DNA from: a virus
IMG/VR virus record: IMGVR_UViG_3300012920_000054
Coordinates: 1-52,933 of that record
Reading direction: 5' to 3' (one strand)
DNA: 52,933 bases
The translations under genes and the position numbers were made by a program. Shown piece after piece: positions 14,545 to 22,538 of the stretch. The notes beneath the pieces are model-generated. The model did no database searches. It was not told where the DNA came from and was given only the letters and a program-made list of their open reading frames with translations. Each line of letters starts with the position of its first letter. Within the stretch, counting starts at the first letter, position 1.

Positions 14545-17321
14545 TGGCTAAGAATTTAAACAGAACAAGACATAAGGCCGCAAATGCTAGAATTAAGTAC
14601 GAGAAGTCACTTAATAGGCGTTCCTTGTTGGGTGTTTTTCTTGCTGAAGTAGTATCAACCAGAGACGAATCAAGATCAGGCAGAATGGAAGTTTTTGTTC
14701 CTGCATTAGATGGTAGTAGAAGTAATACAGCATCATACATTCCATGTAGATGGGCATCACCATTTGCAGGCACAACAGATGTAGAAGGCTTAGGCGAAGA
14801 TGTTAAAGATTATATAGGCACACAAAAAAGTTACGGTATGTGGATGGTTCCACCAGACGTGGGAAACCTAGTACTAATTACTTTTGCAGATGCTAACCCT
14901 AGTCAGGCATTTGTAGTCAGTTGCGTTTTTCCAGATAAAATTCATCACATGGTACCAGGTATGTCAAGTGGTAAGAGTTACAGTGACCCTAGTTTGTCTA
15001 TGCCTGTAGCAGAAAAGAATAGAAGAGACGCAAGACAATCACACAACGATGCATTACGCCCTGTACACGTTGACTTAGCAGAATCAATTACAAAGCAAGG
15101 ACTTTTACAAGATCCATTAAGAGGTGCAGGAAAAGGTTCTTCAAGGAGAGAATCGCCAAGTGAAGTATTTGGAATACTTACTCCTGGACCAAGAGACCCT
15201 GACAACTTTAATCACAGATTGGGTGGACACCAATTTGTTATGGACGATAATTTAAAAGAATCCTTAATAAGACTTAGAACTAGAAGAGGCGTACAAATAC
15301 TATTAGATGATACAACTGGTAGTATATACATGATTAACAAACAAGGTAGTGCTTGGTTTGAATTAGCCGCAAACGGTGATATTAATTTGTTCAGTGAAGG
15401 CTCCATAAACATGAGAGCAGAAAAGAATATGAACATTAGAGCAGACGGCAATTTAAATTTAGAAGCAGGACAAAATGTCCTCATGAAGGCCGCAGGTGAT
15501 AGAAGTGCCAAAGGCGAATATGTTGGTATACCAATGCTAGGTGCATTAGGCATACCTCCATTAGGAGTAGGTGGTAATATTAGATTTGAAGCCACAGGTG
15601 CATTAACAGGCTTAGGTGCTACAGGTGTTGCTATGACATCAAAAGACGGTGATATGGATCTTAGTGCCGCAGGTAGAATTGCTTACACTGGTGCCAAACA
15701 TGATATGACAGCAATAGGAACTGCCTTACCTTGGGGTTCTGGTATTGCTTTTCTATCTGATGTAGGTGCAATTGATTTTAAATCTGCTATTGCCGTAAAT
15801 GCTGTATCAACTGGTCCAGTTTCTTTGATGGGTTCATTTATTAATCTCAATACAGGCCCAGGCATACCAGCAGTACCGCCCCAGCCGTCCGTACCAGCAC
15901 CGCAGATCGGAACAAACAAATTTAAAGATGCAGGAGAAAAGGCACCCGAGTTTGAAAAGCCAGAGCCTGGTATAACATCAGATTCAGACGGAGATGGCAC
16001 AAGCGATTTAGAAGGCGCAGTAGAAGTAAATGTTGAAAACACAATGAAGTCTGCAAAACCTTTGGCTCCTACCGCAGGTAAACGAACAGGTAAACAAGAC
16101 GAAGTTGAAACAATACTTACAGCACTGGTAACAAAAGAGCCATATGTATCGCACTATCAAGCAGATCCTATAACAAGTTCCGAACAGGAACCGTCAGCAG
16201 ATCAAGAAGTAGATGAAAAATTACCGCCAGCATCAAGTGAGGAAGGACAAGCAAAACCAGATGATGTGCAAACAACCAAAGGCACGAACAAAGGTGCAAA
16301 TTATGTTGACCAAGCAGGTAATGTTATTGCAGGTGTTACTGATCAAGCAAAAACAGCCACAGATAAAATTGGAGATGGTGTAGCAACAGCAACAGGTGTT
16401 GCAAATGACATTATGGGTGCTGTTAATGATCCATTAGGAGCCGCTGATTCGCTTTTAAGTGGTAATCCACAATACGACGAAGCATTAGGTATTCTTAATA
16501 ACTTTGCATCAATGGATGCTACAAAACTTTTAGAATTAGCAGGACTTGGTGGTGTTATAGCAGGTATTAAAGCCGCACTACCGCCGATTAGATTTCCAAC
16601 TTCAAATGCATTATCTGAAAAAATAATTGGCTTGCAAAAAGAATTAGATTTTATGATGGCAGAATTAGAAGCATTTGGTATTGACCAATTTGGCTTTGAC
16701 ATGGATATGTTAGGTGCAGAATTTGGTGAGCTGAAAGGTTTAGTTGACGATGCTATAGCAACAGCCACAGATGGTATGGACTTAGTAAACAAATTAAAAG
16801 AAGTTGGTATAACCATGCCTGTTGAAGGAGAAAGAATTTTCCAAGACAAGTTTGGTAACATGCTTGTTGATTTTAGTTCTGGCATAGGACCAGTGGGTTC
16901 AACATTAGGACTTGTTGGCGATATGAACAAAGTGTATTCTCAAATTGCAGGAGATATCGACACACCACTGCACGAAAATGGTAAACTTGCAATAACAAGT
17001 TTTGCTCAGAGTGTAGGGCCAGAAGTTTTTGCAAGTAGCAGACTTAGAGACTATGTAAACGATCCAAGTAAACACAACTTGGTTGGTAGAGAAATGCAAA
17101 AATGGGTATTAGATAAGCCAGGTGGTACAGTTGACCCAGTATTGCAAGGGAGACGTTTATACGAATCTCAACTTTATCAGTCACCCGACGAAATGGATTT
17201 AGACTTTGGTGATTTACCTGATGGGGGAGTTAGTTGGACAGAGTTGGCTGAAATGATCAAAACACAACGTGAAGAATTCTACGTTAAGAAAACTTCTGAA
17301 GATGGACCGCCTACTGCTTAG
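14544..17321 (+). CDS. 5: Baseplate hub spike protein gp5-like (no lysozyme domain seen)
   Basis: Residues about 28-130 form a gp5/VgrG-type OB-fold domain (LLGVFLAEVVSTRDESRSGR; MVPPDVGNLVLITFADANPS). Residues about 235-320 contain IYMINKQGSAWFELAANGD, then short beta repeats of the type INLFSEGSINMRAEKNMN, as in trimeric beta-helical spikes. A DSDGDGTSDLEG stretch near 478-490 looks like a calcium-binding thrombospondin-3-type loop. The remaining 400 residues are Ala/Gly/Asp-rich. T4 gp5 (575 aa) has a lysozyme domain between OB fold and needle; I see no such domain here. Function: central membrane-piercing spike on the hub. The last 11 bp overlap the convergent 56-aa gene. Confidence 0.85.
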   Translation: MAKNLNRTRHKAANARIKYEKSLNRRSLLGVFLAEVVSTRDESRSGRMEVFVPALDGSRSNTASYIPCRWASPFAGTTDVEGLGEDVKDYIGTQKSYGMWMVPPDVGNLVLITFADANPSQAFVVSCVFPDKIHHMVPGMSSGKSYSDPSLSMPVAEKNRRDARQSHNDALRPVHVDLAESITKQGLLQDPLRGAGKGSSRRESPSEVFGILTPGPRDPDNFNHRLGGHQFVMDDNLKESLIRLRTRRGVQILLDDTTGSIYMINKQGSAWFELAANGDINLFSEGSINMRAEKNMNIRADGNLNLEAGQNVLMKAAGDRSAKGEYVGIPMLGALGIPPLGVGGNIRFEATGALTGLGATGVAMTSKDGDMDLSAAGRIAYTGAKHDMTAIGTALPWGSGIAFLSDVGAIDFKSAIAVNAVSTGPVSLMGSFINLNTGPGIPAVPPQPSVPAPQIGTNKFKDAGEKAPEFEKPEPGITSDSDGDGTSDLEGAVEVNVENTMKSAKPLAPTAGKRTGKQDEVETILTALVTKEPYVSHYQADPITSSEQEPSADQEVDEKLPPASSEEGQAKPDDVQTTKGTNKGANYVDQAGNVIAGVTDQAKTATDKIGDGVATATGVANDIMGAVNDPLGAADSLLSGNPQYDEALGILNNFASMDATKLLELAGLGGVIAGIKAALPPIRFPTSNALSEKIIGLQKELDFMMAELEAFGIDQFGFDMDMLGAEFGELKGLVDDAIATATDGMDLVNKLKEVGITMPVEGERIFQDKFGNMLVDFSSGIGPVGSTLGLVGDMNKVYSQIAGDIDTPLHENGKLAITSFAQSVGPEVFASSRLRDYVNDPSKHNLVGREMQKWVLDKPGGTVDPVLQGRRLYESQLYQSPDEMDLDFGDLPDGGVSWTELAEMIKTQREEFYVKKTSEDGPPTA

Positions 17322-17481
17322 TAGAGTTTAACTGCTTATTAAGTTCATTAATTCTTTTATATGCATTGTACTTTGCTTTTTGCTCTTCAGCAACACATTT
17401 CTTAAGAATATCAATTTGATTTTCTAAACTAATTGCTAGTCGTCTATAAGTTTCGGCTTCAGTTTTTTCGTGATCCGCCAT
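17311..17481 (-). CDS. Small coiled-coil hypothetical protein (56 aa)
   Basis: The minus strand from ATG 17481 to TAG 17311 encodes 56 aa beginning MADHEKTEAETYRRLAISLE and ending INELNKQLNSTKQ. It is a highly charged, probably continuous helix with heptad-like Leu/Ile spacing. Its stop lies inside the 3' end of gp5 (11-bp tail-to-tail overlap). No strong ribosome site is seen; a TATAAT lies at 17495-17500 on the minus strand without a clear -35. It lies beyond the terminator of the 80-aa gene, so needs its own start or read-through. Function unknown. Confidence 0.55.
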   Translation of the reverse strand: MADHEKTEAETYRRLAISLENQIDILKKCVAEEQKAKYNAYKRINELNKQLNSTKQ

Positions 17482-17525
17482 AATACTATTTACAAATTAT
17501 AGTGCAATAATTACACTTTATAGGT

Positions 17526-17550
17526 AAAAAAGGGCAGTTGCCTGCCCTTT
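17526..17550 (-). terminator. Strong rho-independent terminator after the 80-aa gene
   Basis: On the minus strand AAAGGGCAG-GCAA-CTGCCCTTT forms a perfect 9-bp stem with a 4-nt loop, and the T run reaches six. It begins 2 nt after the stop of the 80-aa gene. It is the strongest terminator I see in the window. Confidence 0.9.
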
Positions 17551-17552
17551 GA

Positions 17553-17795
17553 CTAGCCGGCCACCAATTCTCGCATTTCTGCAAATTCTGGTGGTACAAC
17601 TTTAGAGTTGTATCGAAAATTACCAACAAGATTGATTGTGTTAAACAAGCAATACTTCTTAGTAATGGAATCATAGATTCCAAAGGTAACATAACGTTTT
17701 TTAGATTCGTAAATCTTAATAAACCCTGCACCTTCTCGATTACGTTCCTCTGCAAGTGCCCAAATTTCATTGAACACATTGTTAAGGTGACGCAT
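17553..17795 (-). CDS. Hypothetical protein (80 aa), early-type gene
   Basis: Starts at ATG 17795 with AGAGGA about 7 nt upstream; 80 aa beginning MRHLNNVFNEIWALAEERNR and ending VVPPEFAEMRELVAG. It looks like a small alpha/beta protein with alternating strands (GAGFIKIYESKKRYVTFGIY). I recognise no family. It has its own sigma70-type promoter (17869-17897) with an inverted repeat in the spacer, and a strong terminator, so it is a single-gene unit inserted antisense between gp5 and gp25. That layout suggests early expression, perhaps a regulatory or host-directed role, but this is inference. An overlapping 97-aa frame at 17486-17779 runs through the terminator and is rejected. Confidence 0.75.
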   Translation of the reverse strand: MRHLNNVFNEIWALAEERNREGAGFIKIYESKKRYVTFGIYDSITKKYCLFNTINLVGNFRYNSKVVPPEFAEMRELVAG

Positions 17796-17868
17796 TTCGA
17801 AATCCTCTTCCGATTTATGGGAGCAACAACATGTGTTGCCGTGTCACATATCTACTATGCTTATGCGT

Positions 17869-17897
17869 ATTTAAACATACTTGAAGCAGTATGTCAA
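17869..17897 (-). promoter_or_regulatory. Sigma70-type promoter with operator-like inverted repeat
   Basis: On the minus strand TTGACA (plus 17892-17897) and TTAAAT (17869-17874) are 17 bp apart. Between them ACATACT-TGAAGC-AGTATGT (17875-17894) is a perfect 7-bp inverted repeat occupying almost the whole spacer. A second inverted repeat, GCAACA-ACATG-TGTTGC (17823-17839), lies in the leader before the 80-aa gene. The spacer repeat may bind a repressor or activator. Confidence 0.6.
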
Positions 17898-17933
17898 CCT
17901 TTTTGGTAAAATAAAACCCATTATATTGATTCT

Positions 17934-17941
17934 GATAAATA
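17934..17941 (+). promoter_or_regulatory. Late promoter (GATAAATA) for gp25-gp6-giant operon
   Basis: CTGATAAATAAC lies only 5 nt before the gp25 ATG (17947). With T4 late spacing transcription would start at or beside that ATG, giving a leaderless or nearly leaderless mRNA. Confidence 0.7.
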
Positions 17942-17946
17942 ACAGT

Positions 17947-18321
17947 ATGGCTAGGTTAATAGGATTCAGTACAGTAGGTAGAACGAAGGCACCTTTCACG
18001 GTTACAGGTAAAGAGTGTGTGCTTCGAGATCTTGAAAATGAATTCTACACTAAAAAAGGCGAACGCCCAATGAGACCTAATTTTGGTAGCATTATTTGGG
18101 ATTTGCTTATGGACCCAGCAACAGGACAAGTAGAAAAACTTGTCAAAGAGGATATACAAAGAATTTTAGATAGAGACCCTAGGGTCGAAGAGAAAAAAGT
18201 TAAGGTACTGGTATTAGATAATTCAATCAGTGCCGAAGTGGTTATAGACGTGATTCCGTTTAATTCCGTTGAAACATTATACTTGACTTACACTCAGCAA
18301 ATTGAAGAAGGTATTAGTTAA
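17947..18321 (+). CDS. 25: Baseplate wedge subunit gp25
   Basis: 124 aa (T4: 132), start MARLIGFSTVGRTKAPFTVT. The motif YTKKGERPMRPNFGSIIWD and the following helix VEKLVKEDIQRILDRDPRVE are characteristic of the gp25 / lysozyme-like wedge family found in all contractile injection systems. With gp6 and gp7 it forms the core wedge bundle and, with gp53, starts the sheath. No Shine-Dalgarno precedes the ATG; the late octamer is 5 nt upstream. Its stop overlaps the gp6 ATG (TAATG). Confidence 0.95.
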   Translation: MARLIGFSTVGRTKAPFTVTGKECVLRDLENEFYTKKGERPMRPNFGSIIWDLLMDPATGQVEKLVKEDIQRILDRDPRVEEKKVKVLVLDNSISAEVVIDVIPFNSVETLYLTYTQQIEEGIS

Positions 18322-21300
18322 TGGCTAAAAGTAGACAAAATAATTTATTTGCCGCTGAAGACTGGAAAGTAGCCTACAAAGCATACAGCGAAGTAAACTA
18401 TCAAGCATATGACTTTGATACTATGCGTGGGGCAATGGTTGACTATGTCAAAACAAATTTTCCAGAAAACTTCAATGACTATATAGAAAGTTCAGAATTT
18501 ATTGCTATCATAGAACTGTTAGCATATCTTTCTCAGTCATTGGCATTTAGAATGGACATCAATACTAGAGAAAACTTTTTAGAAACAGCAGAAAGAAAAG
18601 ACTCGGTATTTAAACTTGCAAGAATGTTAGGATACAATCCTAAGAGAAATATTCCTGCTAGTGGACTAATGAAAATAGTCAGTATTAAAACATCTGAACA
18701 GATGACAGACAGCAACGGACAAAATCTTAGTAACAGAGTAATTTACTGGGACGATGCAAACAACAATAATAACTACGAACAATTTATATCGGTATTGAAC
18801 TCTGCAATGAGCAGTACTAACAGATTTACTTCTCCAATTCAAGAAGGCAGTATTAATAATATAAAAACAGAACTATATCAATTGAATACTCCTTTAAACT
18901 CACCAATTAGTTATAACAACTCTGTGAGAGTAGCAGGAGCACAGAAGCAGATTAACATTGTTAATCCAACTTTCCAAGACAACAGTCATTTCTTTGAAAG
19001 ACATCCTGATCCAACCAATCTGTTTAATTTGATTTACAGAAATGATGGTAAAGGAAACGGAAGTAGTAACACAGGTTTCTTTGTAATGTTCAGGCAAGGA
19101 CAGTTACAGTTTGCAGACTTTAACTATACTACTCCTGTTGAAAACAGAGTACAAGACATACAAGTTGCAAACATTAATGAATCAGATGTTTACTTGCAAG
19201 AAGTAAACACTGGCGGACAAGTGTTAAACAAATGGACCAAGATACCTAACACAGTTGGACAAACACTTAACTATAACAGCATAAGTTTAAATACTAGAAA
19301 CTTATATTCAGTTGAAAACGTAGGCGATAGTAACGGTATTAGATTACGTTTTCCAGATGGTGAGTTTGGAAATGTGCCAACAGGTATCTATAGAGTTTGG
19401 TATAGATCAAGCGATCCTTCGAGATATACAATTAATCCTGAAGAAGCAAAAAATCTAACAATCACAGTACCATATGTTAATGCCGCAGGTAAAGAAGAAA
19501 AACTTACATTAACATATAGTCTACAGTATAAAGTAGGTAATAGTGCTCCTTCAGAAAGTTTAGCGGCTATTAAAGATAGAGCACCTAAAACATTCTATAC
19601 ACAAAATAGAATGGTATCAGCACAAGATTACAATGTGTTCCCAGAAACACAAAGCAGTAATATAACAAAAGTAAAATCTATAAACAGAACACATTCTGGG
19701 CATAGTAGATATATTGATATTAATGATCCTACAGGAACATATCATAATATAGATACATTTGCCGATGATGCATTTTTGTATTCAAACGACTCTAACCACA
19801 CACAAGAAGTTATTGTCAACGAAGCCACAACAGCATTAGAAGTAGTATCAAGTATTTTACCAAATGCATTAAAAAATAGAAAAGTAAATAATTTTGTATA
19901 TTACAAAATGAGAAACGCATGGACTAATCCGTCAATGGGTGGTTCTTATGCAAACTTTAGGTATGAGACACAAGATCAAGTAGTTTGGAATCCGCTACCT
20001 CTTACAGGCGAAAGTAAGTCAGGATACATTAGCGAACAGTTTACTGACGGAAATAGAAATGTTTTAGTAAACACATTGACACAAACTGCAATGTTCAAAG
20101 AAAATACATTTTTAAAATTTGTTGATCCTGCAGATAACATAGGTGGCACAAAATGGGTAAGGCTTGTAAACATTGAAAACAATGGTGCCTTAAGTGCAGG
20201 ACTTAGTACAAGTATAGGACCAATTACTTTAAGCGAAGAAGTGCCAGCACTTTGGGAGGTTAGAGAAGTAATAGTATCAATGAGAAAACTTTTCTCTGTA
20301 GCAGAAATTAGTGGTGTAAATGGGTTCGAAACAGCCATAAAGAACAGAGAAACTTTCGGTATTGGGTATAATTTAATTACAGATTCATGGTATAAAATAC
20401 CAAGCACAGAACTAACAACAGCCTCTAAAACAGGCACATATAGTTTAGATTCTGCTAATGCAGGTCCAAACAGTTGGGTTATACTCATGGAGTATAGTGC
20501 TATTGATATTAATAATTACAAGTATAAAATGACAATTCGTGGTAGCGAATATGTTGTTCAAAGTGAAGCAGATCTTAAATTCTACAATGTAAAATCTGTT
20601 AAAACATTAGGTAGTGATAATAAAAGTAACAAGGATACAGTTATTATTACAAGCACAAATACAAAGCCAGGAACATCAGAGACATTTGAATGGAGTGGCT
20701 CAAAATGGATAAATTCAGAATTTGGATTAGCAATTGAACCTATCGGTCTTGCAATTAATTTACCGTTGAGAACAAGAGATACAAAAGCAACAGATGTAGA
20801 TACACAATGGGTAAGTAACTTTGGTATTATGAAAACATCTGGAACAACAGTTGCAGATCAAGTTTCATTTAATAGATATGTTGAAGAAGCAGTTATCACA
20901 TTAAATACGTTCCATCAGGTAGGTGGTATAACAAGTGAGACTAATGTAGTAATTGCAAATAATATTGGAACTATACAGAGTTTACCTAGCAAAATAGATA
21001 TACCGTTTAACAACACAACATTTGGAAGTAATTTTGTTGATACCTCTGAAGCAATACCATATGTAATTTATAGACAAGTTCCTAATGGAGGTTCACCAGG
21101 TGGAGAAAAAATATTTAGAGCAAATGCACAGGTTGTTACAGCAGATGGTGTAGCAGGAACAGGTTCAGGTCTTGATGATACTTCTAAGTCTTGGGGTACA
21201 GATGGTACATCACAAGACACAAGTCCAGACCTAGGAAGAATTTTATTTAAATCCTATGATACTGTAACAGGCGTAGGAAAATTAGAATACAACAGAGTAC

Positions 21301-22535
21301 AGAATGGTGACTATCACTACTCAAGAGATGGCTCTGCAAATCCTCCTTACAGAGATAAAATAGTTATTCATTATGAAAACAGCAAAGAAAAATTAGATAA
21401 GCCTATTGAATGGGAAGTTGTTGACAGTTTCAAGGAAAGCGATGGATACACTGACAATAGAAAAGTTATTGTTGCTCCTTTAGATACTGATAATGATTTA
21501 GTACCAGATAGACCAATACAATTTTTAGAGTATGTCGATGATTCAGATTATGTGTACTTTGAATACTACACAGACTTTGATGGTTATAGATATGATAAAC
21601 CATGTAGTGGAATTATACATGACTTTAGAAGAGAAGACAGTTTAGTTATTGATGATACAAAAGATAGTGTTTCACCAATATCTTACAACAAGCCAGTAAC
21701 ATTAAGTACATCAAAATGGATTGTTGTTAAAAATAAAACAGTAGCAATGCTATTTGAAAATTTAGTAAACAGCAAAGGACTAATAATTACAACAGCGGAT
21801 GATATGAAAACATATCAACTAACTCCTTTGAGTACAGCAAATAGCCAAGTAAAATTAAGTGAAACAACAGATTACTTTGTTAAGAATGGTAGAGGTAAAA
21901 CACAAAATACTGCCGCTCCATTTATAGCACCAGGAACAATACGTTGGAATCATGTTGCACCAAGTGATGTGAGAATTGATCCAAGTATTAGTAATGTTGT
22001 AGAAATGGTTGTGCTAACAACAAGTTATTACACACAGGTTAGAGAATGGCAAGCAAGGCCAGTAGGATCATTTCCTTTAGAGCCAACAAGTGATCAACTA
22101 GCATCAGAATTTACTAATTTAGATCAATACAAAACAGCAAGTGATTCATTAGTTTACAGAAGTGCTAAGTTTAAATTACTGTTTGGGCCACAAGCAGACG
22201 AGGTACATCAGGCAAAATTTAAGATTATTAAATTATCTGATCAGATTAGTGATAATGAGTTGAAAGCAAGAGTCATAACTGCAATCAATACATATTTCAA
22301 TGTAACAAATTGGGAGTTCGGAGAATCATTTTACTTCACAGAACTAAGTTCATATATTCATCAACAACTTGGTAGTAGCATAGGTAGTATTGTAATATTG
22401 CCAAAGAGCTCTACAGGAAAATTTGGTGAGATGTTCCAAGTAAAAGCAGAACCAAATGAATTGTTCTTAAGTACAGCAACAGTTAGCGATATTGAAATCG
22501 TAAGTAGATTAGATAACCAAACATTAGGATCATAA
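18321..22535 (+). CDS. 6: Baseplate wedge subunit gp6, enlarged
   Basis: 1404 aa. The N-terminal 120 residues match gp6 well: AYKAYSEVNYQAYDFDTMRG, FIAIIELLAYLSQSLAFRMD and TRENFLETAERKDSVFKLAR. A baseplate-J-like segment with a conserved APKTFYTQNRMVSAQDYNVF lies near 425-445. The C-terminus (ARVITAINTYFNVTNWEFGE) is also typical. T4 gp6 has 660 aa; the surplus lies mostly between about 500 and 1270, beta-rich with SASK/NTKPGTSETFEWSGSK-type repeats. gp6 forms the ring linking wedges around the hub and, with gp25, is universal. The next gene starts 3 nt after the stop. Confidence 0.92.
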   Translation: MAKSRQNNLFAAEDWKVAYKAYSEVNYQAYDFDTMRGAMVDYVKTNFPENFNDYIESSEFIAIIELLAYLSQSLAFRMDINTRENFLETAERKDSVFKLARMLGYNPKRNIPASGLMKIVSIKTSEQMTDSNGQNLSNRVIYWDDANNNNNYEQFISVLNSAMSSTNRFTSPIQEGSINNIKTELYQLNTPLNSPISYNNSVRVAGAQKQINIVNPTFQDNSHFFERHPDPTNLFNLIYRNDGKGNGSSNTGFFVMFRQGQLQFADFNYTTPVENRVQDIQVANINESDVYLQEVNTGGQVLNKWTKIPNTVGQTLNYNSISLNTRNLYSVENVGDSNGIRLRFPDGEFGNVPTGIYRVWYRSSDPSRYTINPEEAKNLTITVPYVNAAGKEEKLTLTYSLQYKVGNSAPSESLAAIKDRAPKTFYTQNRMVSAQDYNVFPETQSSNITKVKSINRTHSGHSRYIDINDPTGTYHNIDTFADDAFLYSNDSNHTQEVIVNEATTALEVVSSILPNALKNRKVNNFVYYKMRNAWTNPSMGGSYANFRYETQDQVVWNPLPLTGESKSGYISEQFTDGNRNVLVNTLTQTAMFKENTFLKFVDPADNIGGTKWVRLVNIENNGALSAGLSTSIGPITLSEEVPALWEVREVIVSMRKLFSVAEISGVNGFETAIKNRETFGIGYNLITDSWYKIPSTELTTASKTGTYSLDSANAGPNSWVILMEYSAIDINNYKYKMTIRGSEYVVQSEADLKFYNVKSVKTLGSDNKSNKDTVIITSTNTKPGTSETFEWSGSKWINSEFGLAIEPIGLAINLPLRTRDTKATDVDTQWVSNFGIMKTSGTTVADQVSFNRYVEEAVITLNTFHQVGGITSETNVVIANNIGTIQSLPSKIDIPFNNTTFGSNFVDTSEAIPYVIYRQVPNGGSPGGEKIFRANAQVVTADGVAGTGSGLDDTSKSWGTDGTSQDTSPDLGRILFKSYDTVTGVGKLEYNRVQNGDYHYSRDGSANPPYRDKIVIHYENSKEKLDKPIEWEVVDSFKESDGYTDNRKVIVAPLDTDNDLVPDRPIQFLEYVDDSDYVYFEYYTDFDGYRYDKPCSGIIHDFRREDSLVIDDTKDSVSPISYNKPVTLSTSKWIVVKNKTVAMLFENLVNSKGLIITTADDMKTYQLTPLSTANSQVKLSETTDYFVKNGRGKTQNTAAPFIAPGTIRWNHVAPSDVRIDPSISNVVEMVVLTTSYYTQVREWQARPVGSFPLEPTSDQLASEFTNLDQYKTASDSLVYRSAKFKLLFGPQADEVHQAKFKIIKLSDQISDNELKARVITAINTYFNVTNWEFGESFYFTELSSYIHQQLGSSIGSIVILPKSSTGKFGEMFQVKAEPNELFLSTATVSDIEIVSRLDNQTLGS

Positions 22536-22538
22536 TAA

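Noticed and set aside
16343-16930. 195-codon minus-strand ORF inside gp5
   Set aside because: Low-complexity Pro/Ser/Asn antisense frame of a real gene, no start signals.
17486-17779. 97-codon minus-strand ORF overlapping the 80-aa gene
   Set aside because: Has no ribosome site and would translate through the strong terminator hairpin; the 80-aa frame has AGAGGA and a stop right before the terminator.
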